NCBI RefSeq assembly: GCF_040144835.1
Contig: NZ_CP151632.1
Span: forward strand, 3,038,001 to 3,102,000
Direction of reading: 5' to 3'
Length of the DNA: 64,000 nt
Origin: Microbacterium sp. LWS13-1.2
Lineage (GTDB): Bacteria > Actinomycetota > Actinomycetes > Actinomycetales > Microbacteriaceae
Every line of letters begins with the position of its first letter. Position 1 is the stretch's first letter. A program made the position numbers and the translations under genes. Shown here piece after piece: positions 7,903 through 17,364 of this stretch. Under the pieces are notes generated by a model. It ran no database searches. It saw only the letters and a list, made by a program, of their open reading frames with translations, and had not been told where the DNA came from.

Positions 7903-10233
7903 CTAGCCTGCCCACCTGAGCTCCAGCGTATGCGAGTCGGAGTCGTCGAGGCGAAAACTGTCGACAGGCTCGGTCCCATCGTTGACGGTCGCCGGGCGGG
8001 GGAGAAGCACAGTGACTCCCTCTCGACGGACCCATCGGGATACGGCATCGGCGGCGAGGACAAGACGAACTCCATCGTCAGCCCAGTTCAGCGTGACGAC
8101 TCGGAGACCTGTCCGAGTGGTGAGCCCGCTGACGGAGCCGCGCGTCCAGGAACTCGGGCGCGCCGGCAGCAAGCGGATCGTGTCGCGCGTCGATTGTACG
8201 AGTGCAGCAGCGATGAGAGCAGGCAACCCACCGCTGGCGTCGACGTTGAACAGCCGCCCTGCGTCGTGAGTTGTGGTCATCGCCGGCGTGAAATGCAGGC
8301 GTGCGAGCCATTGGACGCATTGCTCCAGCGCGACATGATCACCCAGAGTGGCAGCCGCCAGACCGAGCTGCGTGAGCCCGAACGCCATCTCCATGTTCCC
8401 GGGCGGGGGGCCCGGGTTCTCCGCTCGCCAGGCGATCTTGTCGTGGATCAACTTCGCTGCCGCGGCGCGCAGCTCGGGATCCGTGAAAGCCTCGTCAGCT
8501 TCATACCAGAGCGCGTAGAGCTGGCTGGTGTGTCGGTGGGCGACTTGATCGGCCTGCCCGGGGAACGACCACTCGGCCAGGCGCCCGCCTTCGACTCGAT
8601 ACCGCGGTCCGACCGCGGGGATCTCCACCGGCGGCACTCCCCGGGCTTCGGCGAGTACGCGCGCTGATCGTGCAACGTCGCGGAGAATCGCGACATCCAT
8701 CGCGGGGTCCACCGAGATCGCCGTGGAGGATCCGAGCGGAGTGTTCTCGGGTGAATAGGCAGGCGCGAGTCGCTCCTGCGAAGCGACCGCCTGGTAGAAC
8801 CGCAACACCTCTTCAACAAGGTGCCAAGAGTGGTCGTCGACGAGGCTGCGGTCTCCTGTTGCCAGAACGGCGTCCGCGAGCATTCGGAGGACCCAGCCGC
8901 CGGACCCCATCCAGAACTGAAGAGGAAACGCCGGGGAGAAGTGGTTGGCCAGGCCGTGACTGCTCATACGACTCGGGAGCAAGGCTCCCTCGACTCCGAA
9001 GATACGTTTCGCGTTGGTGCGGAAATCATCGAGATGTGGGACGAGCAAGCGGGAGACCGACCGCATGAGCTCGGGAGTCCCCGTCGACACGAGCGATGCG
9101 ATCGCACCGTTCTGCATGTTGCCGTTCAGGGTGTAGTCGGCCGACCACGCCGGTGACCAGGTGCCCTGCCAGACACCCTGCAAGGTAGCGGGGAGGTGCC
9201 CCGTGGACGAGATGATGTTGTACCGACCCGCCGCGTAGGCCAGCTCGATGAGAGCCAGATCATGGTCGACGTCACCTGCTGCGCGCCCCAGCAGCGTCTC
9301 CGTCGTCACGTCATCCGGAACGTGGGAGCCCAGACGAAGCGCCGAAGCCGCTTGCAAGGCATCGTGTCGATGCAGATCGGCCACGGGATGCTCGATGCCG
9401 TCGTCGACCACGACCGTGATGTCGATCCGAGTCCAGCCGCCCGAGCGGGTGTCGACGCGGACGCAGATCTCGTCATCTGTGGTGCTGACGACCGCGCCGC
9501 CGGGTGCCTGGATGCTCGTCGTGGCTGAGACCACTCGCCCGCTCTCGGGGTGGGTCGCGCGGAGTTCGAGACCGGCCGTCTTTTCGTCTTTCCTCGAAAC
9601 TCGGGGTACGACGCGATCGGCGTAGTCGGGCGATTCCCCTCGGACCGCAGCGCGGTTGCTCGGCATGACGAGCCGCGCGGTCAATGATCCGGGGCCTTCG
9701 GACCGGTGTCGGACGATGACGTGCTGGGTGCCGCGGGGAGCAGATACTCGAAGCTCGTTCTCGCCATTGTGGTCCGCCCAACCGAGGGTGACCTCTCCCG
9801 TCACGAAGTCGACCGACCTCCGATAGGTCCGCGGATCGATCGCCCCGCAATCGATGCGCAGCTCAGAGGTCGGCCCGAGCGGATCGGTCCAGATGAGATC
9901 GTCCATGCCCGCCGCTGAGACGATCTGCGCGACCACCGCAGCTGCTCCTGCGGCGTTCGCGGAAAGGAGTTCGCGCCGGATGTCGTCGATGCCCATCGCG
10001 ATGTCCGGAGGCGGCGTGGTGGCATTCGCCGGGACGAAGAAGCGCTCGTGCGCCAGCGACACGACGTGCTCCGCCGGGGTGCCCCAGACGATCGCTCCGA
10101 CGCGGCCGCTGCCTGTGACGACGCCGTCGAACCACTGCTTGGCAGTGCTCGTGCTGGTGAAGGATTGCCGTCCGCGACCGGCGGGGAGCGTACCCGCCGA
10201 GAACGTGGTGTGATCGGTCTGGATGCGTGGCAC
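7903..10233 (-). CDS. GH95 alpha-L-fucosidase / alpha-L-galactosidase
   Basis: An inverting (alpha/alpha)6-barrel enzyme acting on terminal alpha-1,2-L-fucose or L-galactose, probably cytoplasmic because no signal peptide is visible. Diagnostic stretches are AKQWFDGVVTGSGRVGAIVWG near the start, the SADYTLNGNMQNG segment, YSPENTP, the HRHTSQLYALWY motif and NMEMAFGLTQLG. GTG 10233 is preferred because AAAGG stands nine bases upstream and gives 776 residues. ATG 10320 would add 29 Pro/Arg-rich residues and has no visible ribosome binding site. A perfect LacI palindrome lies at 10354-10367. Fucosidase versus galactosidase cannot be settled from the sequence. Confidence 0.92.
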   Translation of the reverse strand: MPRIQTDHTTFSAGTLPAGRGRQSFTSTSTAKQWFDGVVTGSGRVGAIVWGTPAEHVVSLAHERFFVPANATTPPPDIAMGIDDIRRELLSANAAGAAAVVAQIVSAAGMDDLIWTDPLGPTSELRIDCGAIDPRTYRRSVDFVTGEVTLGWADHNGENELRVSAPRGTQHVIVRHRSEGPGSLTARLVMPSNRAAVRGESPDYADRVVPRVSRKDEKTAGLELRATHPESGRVVSATTSIQAPGGAVVSTTDDEICVRVDTRSGGWTRIDITVVVDDGIEHPVADLHRHDALQAASALRLGSHVPDDVTTETLLGRAAGDVDHDLALIELAYAAGRYNIISSTGHLPATLQGVWQGTWSPAWSADYTLNGNMQNGAIASLVSTGTPELMRSVSRLLVPHLDDFRTNAKRIFGVEGALLPSRMSSHGLANHFSPAFPLQFWMGSGGWVLRMLADAVLATGDRSLVDDHSWHLVEEVLRFYQAVASQERLAPAYSPENTPLGSSTAISVDPAMDVAILRDVARSARVLAEARGVPPVEIPAVGPRYRVEGGRLAEWSFPGQADQVAHRHTSQLYALWYEADEAFTDPELRAAAAKLIHDKIAWRAENPGPPPGNMEMAFGLTQLGLAAATLGDHVALEQCVQWLARLHFTPAMTTTHDAGRLFNVDASGGLPALIAAALVQSTRDTIRLLPARPSSWTRGSVSGLTTRTGLRVVTLNWADDGVRLVLAADAVSRWVRREGVTVLLPRPATVNDGTEPVDSFRLDDSDSHTLELRWAG

Positions 10234-10353
10234 GTTCAGCGGCCTTTCGCTCGGTGAATGCGGTGGAGGAGGCGCCGGCTTCCGACCGACCGGTTTCCGG
10301 TCAGCGGCCCGTGAGGTCATGGTTCGGCTCGACCGAAGCTCAATACGCCGCAG

Positions 10354-10367
10354 TGTTTACGTAAACA
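10354..10367. promoter_or_regulatory. Perfect palindromic LacI operator
   Basis: TGTTTACGTAAACA is a perfect 14-base palindrome between the convergent end of the second LacI gene and the start of GH95. It probably represses the GH95-GH29 transcription unit. Its half-sites recur at 4-17 and 38-51. Confidence 0.75.
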
Positions 10368-10435
10368 CCTCTAAGAAAAGTACACGCGTCGATCTGAGGA
10401 AGTCAACGACAAATCAGTGGTTCGGCGGCCGCACG

Positions 10436-11476
10436 TCAGGAGTCTGAGTGCTCACCGAAGGGGCCGGTCGAGGCTCGTACCACGAGGCTCGTGTCGATCA
10501 AACGCCGTCCAGCCGGAACTTCACGGTGCTCGATCTGGTCCACGAGCAACGACACAGCGGTCGCACCTGCAGTCTCGAAATACTGCCGCACCGTCGTGAG
10601 TGGGGGCCAGAAGTGGGCGGACTCCTCCATGTCGTCGAACCCGACCACGCTGACGGCGGCGGGCACCGCGACTCCGCTCTCGTGAAACGCGCGGAGCGCC
10701 CCAAGTGCCATCTGATCATTGGCGGCGAAGACCGCAGTCACACCGCCGCGAGCAGCGAGCTCCAGGCCGGCGCTATAGCCAGACTCCGGTGTCCAATCGC
10801 CGATCACAACGTCGGGGATCATGCGACCAGCCTCCTCGAGGCGAGAACGCCATGCCTTCGCCCGTGCAGCAGCGGCGTTCGACACAGCCGGCCCGCCAAT
10901 GTGCCATACGGTCGGATGCCCGAGGGCCAGGAGATGATCCACGGCGAGCCGGGCACCCTGCTCTTGATTCGCGTCGACCGAGGGGTGCTCGAAGGCGGCT
11001 CCCGCATCGACGATGACCGCCGGCACCCCTGGGGGTATCTGGAGGGCGGCCGTAGCGGACTTGCTTGTCTCCAGGATGAGGATGATGCCGTCGACGGCGT
11101 CTTGGCCGAGTCTTCGCATGGCCCAGGAGAAGTCTGCGGTGCCGAGTTCGTCGGGGGTGTGTTGCACCGAGATCAGCTCGACCGCGTAACTCCTCCGCGC
11201 GGCTTCGTTGGCGATAGCGCTCACCGTTCGAACGTTGCCGAGGGTCTCGAGCCCGAACGCGACCACGGCGATCGACCGGAACTCGCCCCTTCGGAGCGCC
11301 CTAGCAGCGTTATTCGGACGGTAGCCGAGCTCCTCCATCGCCAGCTCAACGCGCCGGCGCGTGCGCTCGGCGACGTTGCCCATGTTGTTCGCGACCCGCG
11401 AGACAGTCTGACCGGAAACACCTGCGAGCTCGGCAACATCGCGCATGGACACCGACCGAGAGCGCCCTGCCGGCAT
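10436..11476 (-). CDS. LacI-family transcriptional repressor (second paralogue)
   Basis: A 346-residue LacI/GalR protein whose helix-turn-helix (SMRDVAELAGVSGQTVSRVAN) is nearly identical to that of the repressor at 80-1126, and whose sensor domain is clearly homologous throughout. The nearly identical recognition helix predicts the same operators. ATG 11476 (MPAGRSRS) is chosen because GGAAGGTG precedes it and the length then matches the paralogue. A longer open frame to 11995 runs antisense through the next gene and is not real. An operator at 11509-11522 suggests autoregulation. Confidence 0.93.
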   Translation of the reverse strand: MPAGRSRSVSMRDVAELAGVSGQTVSRVANNMGNVAERTRRRVELAMEELGYRPNNAARALRRGEFRSIAVVAFGLETLGNVRTVSAIANEAARRSYAVELISVQHTPDELGTADFSWAMRRLGQDAVDGIILILETSKSATAALQIPPGVPAVIVDAGAAFEHPSVDANQEQGARLAVDHLLALGHPTVWHIGGPAVSNAAAARAKAWRSRLEEAGRMIPDVVIGDWTPESGYSAGLELAARGGVTAVFAANDQMALGALRAFHESGVAVPAAVSVVGFDDMEESAHFWPPLTTVRQYFETAGATAVSLLVDQIEHREVPAGRRLIDTSLVVRASTGPFGEHSDS

Positions 11477-11508
11477 CTGCCCTGCACCTTCCCGAATGAC
11501 TCGCCATC

Positions 11509-11522
11509 TGCTGACGTCAACA
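11509..11522. promoter_or_regulatory. LacI operator in the divergent intergenic region
   Basis: TGCTGACGTCAACA differs from the perfect palindrome at 1243 by one base. It lies between the divergent LacI repressor and the secreted GH141-like enzyme and could control both. A possible -10 element for the rightward gene is TAATAC near 11610. Confidence 0.65.
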
Positions 11523-11677
11523 GAGTACCTGTCGGCGCACCGCATCCACAGATCTGACGCTCGGACGCGTTCGATCCCGAAGGTCCGCACTCCACCCTTT
11601 CGCGAACATAATACGTATGATTTAATGCGATACCGTGGCATCCAGCCCGCACCGATCACCCACGAAGGAGTGGACGA

Positions 11678-14593
11678 ATGGTCCAACGAACATCCCACCG
11701 CAGCCGCGCAAGCGCCCTCGCGCTGGCGTCCTTGCTGGCGATCCTTCCTGTCGGCCTCGGAATCGAGGCGGCGAACGCCGCCGACGAACCGACGAGAACG
11801 CTCCATGTCGCACCCGGGGGAACCGGGGAGCTCTGCGCTGAAGACGCCGCCTGTTCGCTGAACCAAGCGCAACAACAGGTGCGGCGCCTGGCGCCTGACA
11901 TGAGTGGCGACATCACGGTCGTCCTGGCGGACGGAACCTATCGCCTCACCGAGCCGCTGCGATTCGGCGCCGAGGATTCGGGTCGCAAGGGCCACACCGT
12001 CGCGTGGGTGGCCGCGCCGGGTGCAACGCCGGTGTTGTCCGGCGGAGCGCGAATCGGCGGGTGGGCGCTTGCACCCGGGTCCAACACGGTCTGGAAGGCG
12101 CGGGTTCCGGCGAGTGTCCAGATCGACCCCGGTCAGCTCTACGTCGACGGGGCGATGGCGACCCGAGCCCGGACCCAGTTGTCGCGGGGCGACATCTCCA
12201 TCACAGCAGGGGGAGTCGACCTCACGTCACCGGCCCTGTCGTACTTGAACGACATCAAGCAGCAGGACCGCGTCACGATGGAGTTCGTGAACTCGTTCAC
12301 CGACCGGTACTCGCCTGTCAAGAGCATTGCGGGCAACCACCTCACGATGGTGCAGCCCGCGTGGGACAACAACACCTGGGGCTGGGACACCGTCCAGCGT
12401 CCCTTCCGCAACGGCCCTGTCTACATCGAGAACGCCCGCGAGTTCCTCGACGAGCCGGGTGAGTGGTACTACGACAAGGCCGCACGCACCGTGTATTACC
12501 AGCCGCTCGAGGGTCAGAGCATGAATGGCATCAATGTGGAGATGCCGCGGCTCGAGTCGCTGCTGCAGATCGGCGGCACGTACGACGATCCGGCACACCA
12601 CTTGACGTTCTCGGGGATCCGGTTCAGCGCTACGGCGTGGACCGCACCCGACAGTGACCAGGGCTACGCCGTCCAGCAGTCCGGTGCCTTCGCCTACGGC
12701 ACGGCAGCGCGCCCCGCGGACGCCTTCAACAGTTGCGGGAGAGGCTGCCGCGCGTTCGAGGGCACGCGCAATACCTGGCGCATGGCGCCGGCCGCCGTAC
12801 AGGTCTCAGCCGCGAACAACATCGCCCTGACCGACAACGTCTACACCAACCTGGGCTCAGTGAGTCTCGGAATCGGACTGGACGCCAATGCGCACGCGTC
12901 GGGAGTCGGCCTTGGCGCGAGCGACGTGATCGTCAGTCGATCCCGCTTCTTCGAGAGCGCCGGCGGCGGGATCGTTGTCGGCGGCATACAGCCGGATGCG
13001 CACCACCCCTCGGATCCGAGGATGACGAACAAGGACATCGCAATCTCGGACAACCTCGTCCATGACGTCGCGAAGGTGTATGAGGACCAGACCGGCATCC
13101 TGTTCACGTACGTGACCCGGGCGACGGTGACGCACAACGAGGTCTGGAACGTTCCCTACACCGGTATCGGTGCTGGATGGGGATGGGGGACAAACGACGT
13201 GGGTGGAAACGCGGAGTACGTCACCCGAGGTCTCTACGACTTCCAGCCGATCTACGACACGCCCACGACCTTCCGCGACGCCCTTGTCTCGCACAACTAT
13301 GTTCACGATGTCATGCAGACGATGCACGATGGTGCTGCCTTCTACAACCTCTCCAAGAGCCCAGGAAGCGTCCTGGAAAAGAACTACCTCGTCGCTCCGA
13401 CCGCGATGGGAACCTACTTCGACGAAGGCTCGGGTCTGTGGACTTCCCAGCGCAACGTCTACCGCGTCCGGACACCCGGGAACACCTGGAACGCCGGAGC
13501 CGGCAACATCACCTATAAGGACAACTGGCTCATCGGCTCGAACGCGTCCTCGTTCGATGGTCCGACGAACACGGTGTCGGGGACGGTTCTGCTCGGCTTG
13601 GACCAGGTGCTGCCGTTGGCGGCGGCGCGAGTGGTATACGACTCCGGCCTGTCACAGGCGCTGCGCACCACTCTCGACGCGCAGCGGCCGGCTATGTCGG
13701 TGTCCCTGATACCTGCAGCGACCAGCCAGCCCGGCGGGTCGGCGACTCTCGAGGCTACGCTGACCAACCTCGACGTGAGCGCGGCGCTCGAGGACGTCTC
13801 CGCAGCACTCATTGCGCCCGATGGATGGTCCGTGACGGCCGATGCGGCTCAGTCGAGCATCGATCCTGGCGAAAGCGTCGCAGCGCGATTCACGGTGACG
13901 CCGCCCCCGAGCACCGGCCAGCTGATCGAAAAGGCGTCCATCGCGAGTTCGGTCACCTACCACCTCCACGGGCAGATCGGGACAGCGGTGAGCGCGCCGA
14001 CGACACTCTCGGTATCGTCCTCGCCGGTCACCAGCCTGAGCACCTTCGAGTCGGTGGCCAGCGTCTTCGCCGAGAAGGACGGCGTCTTCGTGATCGGCAA
14101 TGCCGGCGCCGACATCTGGAGCGGTGGAAGCCAGTCGGACGACGAGTACGGCACGATCTTCTCGCCGGATGGCTTCAAGGATGGGTCCGTCATGACCGTC
14201 CGCGTCGACAGCGAAGAACCCATCAACGCATGGACCAAGGCGGGACTCGTCGTTCGCGACGACCTCACGAAACCGCGTCAATCGCTCGGCTACCTCGCCC
14301 TCGTCGTAACGCCCTCCAACGGCATTACGTACAACTACGACGCAAATGGCGACGGGCTGCTTGACAAGTCGTGGCAGATCCGAAATGTGAAAGCCCCGGT
14401 GTGGTTGCGGCTCACCCGCACCGGCTCCTCTGTGTCGGCCACCTACTCGATCGACGGCGCCACGTGGGCAGCTGTCGGGTCACCTGTCACGTTGTCCGCC
14501 CCCCAAGAGGCGCAGGACGGAGGGATGATCTACTCCTCGCACGACCGCAACAAGTTCGGCACGGCGGTCTTCAGCGGCTTCAGCTTGAACTGA
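11678..14593 (+). CDS. Secreted GH141-like right-handed beta-helix enzyme
   Basis: A 971-residue secreted protein. Residues 1-36 are a signal peptide ending EAANAA. The catalytic region begins LHVAPGGTGE and continues with VVLADGTYRL, EDSGRKGHTVAW, VLSGGARIGGW and QLYVDGAMATRAR, the pattern of the GH141-like family (known members act on alpha-L-fucose in rhamnogalacturonan II or on xylan). A beta-helix follows to about residue 640. Then come a NEW3-like domain (about 665-750) and a lectin-like C-terminal domain (about 790-971). AAGGAG precedes the start and a strong hairpin follows the stop. Family level is fairly sure; substrate is not. Confidence 0.78.
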   Translation: MVQRTSHRSRASALALASLLAILPVGLGIEAANAADEPTRTLHVAPGGTGELCAEDAACSLNQAQQQVRRLAPDMSGDITVVLADGTYRLTEPLRFGAEDSGRKGHTVAWVAAPGATPVLSGGARIGGWALAPGSNTVWKARVPASVQIDPGQLYVDGAMATRARTQLSRGDISITAGGVDLTSPALSYLNDIKQQDRVTMEFVNSFTDRYSPVKSIAGNHLTMVQPAWDNNTWGWDTVQRPFRNGPVYIENAREFLDEPGEWYYDKAARTVYYQPLEGQSMNGINVEMPRLESLLQIGGTYDDPAHHLTFSGIRFSATAWTAPDSDQGYAVQQSGAFAYGTAARPADAFNSCGRGCRAFEGTRNTWRMAPAAVQVSAANNIALTDNVYTNLGSVSLGIGLDANAHASGVGLGASDVIVSRSRFFESAGGGIVVGGIQPDAHHPSDPRMTNKDIAISDNLVHDVAKVYEDQTGILFTYVTRATVTHNEVWNVPYTGIGAGWGWGTNDVGGNAEYVTRGLYDFQPIYDTPTTFRDALVSHNYVHDVMQTMHDGAAFYNLSKSPGSVLEKNYLVAPTAMGTYFDEGSGLWTSQRNVYRVRTPGNTWNAGAGNITYKDNWLIGSNASSFDGPTNTVSGTVLLGLDQVLPLAAARVVYDSGLSQALRTTLDAQRPAMSVSLIPAATSQPGGSATLEATLTNLDVSAALEDVSAALIAPDGWSVTADAAQSSIDPGESVAARFTVTPPPSTGQLIEKASIASSVTYHLHGQIGTAVSAPTTLSVSSSPVTSLSTFESVASVFAEKDGVFVIGNAGADIWSGGSQSDDEYGTIFSPDGFKDGSVMTVRVDSEEPINAWTKAGLVVRDDLTKPRQSLGYLALVVTPSNGITYNYDANGDGLLDKSWQIRNVKAPVWLRLTRTGSSVSATYSIDGATWAAVGSPVTLSAPQEAQDGGMIYSSHDRNKFGTAVFSGFSLN

Positions 14594-14962
14594 CCGCGTT
14601 GAAGGACGCGGGACGGGCGCGAGCAATTGCTGCTCGCGACCGTCCCGTGTCTGCGTGATGGCATCGGCGCACTCACCTGCGGTCGGGATGGCGCCTTCAG
14701 CGGTGGGAACTCAGCGGGGCGGGCTCGTCGGCGGCCGGCACTGCCGCGTCGCCCGCATGAGGATGCGACGTCTGATCCTGTTTGGAGGATAATCATCAGA
14801 TGTATGCGACGCAGCTGGCGTACGACGTTCTGTCGTCTTGGCGGGTATCGAGGACATCCAGGATCGCCAGGCTCCCGTGCTCGACGTATTCTCGCGCCGA
14901 CATCAACGCGCAGCGCATCGATCAGCTGAACCCATCCAACTCACCCTCAAAGCGAGGAAACG
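14594..14962. other. Intergenic region with terminator and leader of the GH43 gene
   Basis: There is no convincing gene here. The left part holds the terminator at 14610-14646. The right part should contain the GH43 promoter and includes the short palindrome CATCAGATG (14794-14802), unlike the LacI operators, so GH43 may answer to another regulator. Confidence 0.5.
14610..14646 (+). terminator. Intrinsic terminator after the GH141-like gene
   Basis: GGGACGG plus the adjoining GCGAGCA pairs with TGCTCGC plus CCGTCCC across 14610-14646, giving a long GC-rich stem with a small loop 17 bases after the stop codon. Confidence 0.8.
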
Positions 14963-16555
14963 ATGCCGCACGACGACCACCACGCCCCCGTGACGAACGA
15001 GCCGCGAGCAATCACATCGCAGGCGATCGGACACATGTCGCCGTATGAAGGCAGCTGGGGTCACGTCGTGCTCGATGGGGACTTCGCCGACCCCGACGTT
15101 ATCTTTGCCGAAGGGTTCTATTGGCTGATCAGCTCAACGTTTCACTACTCGCCGGGCATGGCGATTCTTTGCTCCGACGACCTCCGCTCGTGGCAGTACG
15201 CGGGGCACTGCGTCGCCGACATCACCGCACTTGGGCAGGCTTATGCCGGCGAGGCGATGTCGCGGGGAAGCGGCGGCATGTTCGCCGGGTCGATCCGTGA
15301 GCATGACGGCACGTACTTCGTATATTTCACGACGTTCGAGGAAGGCCTCTTCGTCGTCAGGGCACCCCACCCTGCCGGCCCGTGGACCCGGCCGTTGCTG
15401 ATCTGGGATGAGCCGTTCTGGGACGATCCATGCCCGATCTGGTCAGACTCCGGCGAGGGGTGGCTCGTGCTGAGCCGTCCGGGATATCCGACCGACAGCG
15501 GGTGGAAGACCTACGTCATGCCCCTGTCGGGGGATGGCCTTGAAGTTCAGCCGGACCGCCTGCGAATCCTCGACGACACCTGGTCCAGTGAAGGCAATAA
15601 GGCGTACCACATCGATGGGCAGTACTACGTCCTGCATAACGAGGTTCGTTCGCTCGGCAACCGGGTGGCCGTCATCATGCGAGCGCCCACGATGGACGGG
15701 CCGTGGGAGAAGCGTGACCTGCTCGTGAGCGAGGCCGCTGATCGGGATAGGGAGCCCAACCAGGGTTCACTCCTGCAAACAGTCGAGGGTGATTGGGTGT
15801 TCGTCACGCACCACGGCAGAATGGGCTATCCGGAAGGACGTCCGGTGAGCGTTCTCCCGGTGACCTGGGCAGACGGATGGCCAGCCGCCGTGCTGACTTC
15901 CGCGCTACCGTCTGCCAGCAGACCGGCGAGCACGATTCTCGGCATGAGTGACGCGTTCGGCTCGCGCACGCTCGGTCCGCAGTGGGAGTGGGTGTATCAG
16001 CCCGCGCCGGATTCCTGGGAGGCGACCGCGACCGGGCTCCGTTTGGCGGCACTTCCCCCACGAAGGGCTGGGGACCCGCGCAGCGTGAGGAATCTGCTGA
16101 CGCAGCGCATGCTGAGCGGGCAGGGCCAGGTGACGCTGCACATCGAGATGGGCGCGGCTGACCCGGGCACGGTCGTGAATATGGGCAATCTCGGGTCACC
16201 GTTCTCCGCCCTCCAGGTGCGACGCTCGACCTTCGACTGCAGCATCGACGTCGTTCACGGCGAGGTTGCGCTCGACGTTGAGGAAGGGCCGAGGGTCCCG
16301 ATCTCGTGGTCTCTCTGGCTGCGTGTCAACTACGACCTCCGATCCTTCGCGTCGTTCTCCTTCTCGGTGGATGGTGAGCGCTTCTTTCCTGTCGGCTCCA
16401 GTTACAGGACGGGAATGCTCGGTTATCGCGGTAACAGAATCGCCGTCGCCGCCTGGGACGACGATCGGGATGAGGATGTCCGAAAGGCCTCCAGCTGGGT
16501 CACTCTGCGTCGATTCGTGTACGAGCGCTCCGAGCAGGAGGACCCTGCGACATGA
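14963..16555 (+). CDS. GH43 beta-xylosidase / alpha-L-arabinofuranosidase
   Basis: A five-bladed propeller glycosidase of 530 residues without a signal peptide. The catalytic base Asp43 is in GDFADPDV, the pKa-modulating Asp in WDDPCPIW and the acid Glu in SSEGNKAY. From about residue 330 there is a C-terminal beta-sandwich of the GH43_C2/concanavalin type. GAGGAAA stands before the ATG. It would remove xylose or arabinose from imported oligomers, complementing GH51. Exact specificity cannot be read from the sequence. Confidence 0.9.
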   Translation: MPHDDHHAPVTNEPRAITSQAIGHMSPYEGSWGHVVLDGDFADPDVIFAEGFYWLISSTFHYSPGMAILCSDDLRSWQYAGHCVADITALGQAYAGEAMSRGSGGMFAGSIREHDGTYFVYFTTFEEGLFVVRAPHPAGPWTRPLLIWDEPFWDDPCPIWSDSGEGWLVLSRPGYPTDSGWKTYVMPLSGDGLEVQPDRLRILDDTWSSEGNKAYHIDGQYYVLHNEVRSLGNRVAVIMRAPTMDGPWEKRDLLVSEAADRDREPNQGSLLQTVEGDWVFVTHHGRMGYPEGRPVSVLPVTWADGWPAAVLTSALPSASRPASTILGMSDAFGSRTLGPQWEWVYQPAPDSWEATATGLRLAALPPRRAGDPRSVRNLLTQRMLSGQGQVTLHIEMGAADPGTVVNMGNLGSPFSALQVRRSTFDCSIDVVHGEVALDVEEGPRVPISWSLWLRVNYDLRSFASFSFSVDGERFFPVGSSYRTGMLGYRGNRIAVAAWDDDRDEDVRKASSWVTLRRFVYERSEQEDPAT

Positions 16556-16779
16556 CTGAAGCGATGCAGGTGCGCGAGGCGATATTCGGTTCCTCGGATG
16601 CCCCGTGAGCTAGGCATCGCGGGGTGATGCTCGGCGGGATCATCGGGCGGCGCGTGGGGCAAGTTCTGAAACTATCAGCGACACGTGGCCGTCGTTCTGC
16701 AGGTACTTGAGACGGGAACTGTCGGCGTTCATGCAGATCATGACTAGCCCATCGTCGTCGACAAGATGTCAGCTCGCTA

Positions 16780-17075
16780 GCGATGCGGGACGGCCTGATC
16801 GCGGTGACCGTCGCCGTGACGGCCGGGTTCGGCGTGCTCACCACGGTGATCGCGGCCGCGGAGGTCTCGCCCAGGCGACGTGTGCGGGAACGGCGATGCG
16901 GAACGGGTCGTCGATGAGCTGGACGATAACGCACTTGTGGCCACCGGTGAGCACGTGCTCGGTCGCGTCCAGCTGCCAGCACTCGTTCGGCACGCGAATC
17001 ACGACCGGTCGCGAACCGAAGGACTTCAGCGAGCGACGAGGCGATTCGGGGTCCTCGGTACGCCGTGATCCCAAA
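16780..17075 (-). pseudogene. Remnant of an IS481-family transposase
   Basis: On the minus strand VPNECWQLDATEHVLTGG followed by VIVQLIDDPFRIAV matches the start of the DDE catalytic core of IS481/IS3-group transposases. After VAWAR the frame breaks and continues as ETSAAAITVVST in another phase before homology ends. No N-terminal DNA-binding region remains. The remnant lies just outside the left island boundary. Confidence 0.7.
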
Positions 17076-17085
17076 GCAACGAAGA

Positions 17086-17166
17086 AAACCCCCTCCATGT
17101 AGAAGCTAGGAGAGGGTTTCAGTGGCTCCGACCGGCATCGATCCGGTGACCTTTCGATTTTCAGTC
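17086..17166. repeat. attL: 81-bp direct repeat, displaced 3' half of tRNA-Phe
   Basis: This stretch is identical over 81 bases to 55653-55733. It contains the 3' half of a tRNA-Phe gene (anticodon loop, T arm, acceptor 3' strand) plus the terminator hairpin behind it, but the 5' half is missing. It is the original chromosomal 3' end, displaced when an element integrated into tRNA-Phe. Together with the right copy it delimits a 38.6-kb island. Confidence 0.92.
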
Positions 17167-17280
17167 ACACTTGGCTCGATTTTGCTCGATCCGCCACGGT
17201 CTCATGCTGCTGAAGTTCCGCCGGTTTCCGAGTCAGCTTCGAGCCGCTGGCACCGCGCGGATCCGCCCGGTTCCGCGCCA

Positions 17281-17303
17281 TTCGTGGGCAATTCGTGGGC
17301 AAC
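17281..17303. repeat. Paired GTGGGCAA repeats inside the left island end
   Basis: Two direct copies of TTCGTGGGCAA, 13 bases apart, lie 115 bases inside attL. A closely matching pair (20 of 23 positions) lies at 55517-55539, 114 bases inside the other end. The symmetry suggests arm-type binding sites of a tyrosine integrase. Confidence 0.6.
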
Positions 17304-17364
17304 GTGACGACCGCCGAGGGACGGTTCGCTTGTGATGCATCAAGACATGCCTGACGTTTCTGCA

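Noticed and set aside
11477..11995. A 519-residue version of the second LacI repressor
   Set aside because: The extra N-terminal part is antisense to the secreted GH141-like gene and has no homology. The 346-residue form matches its paralogue.
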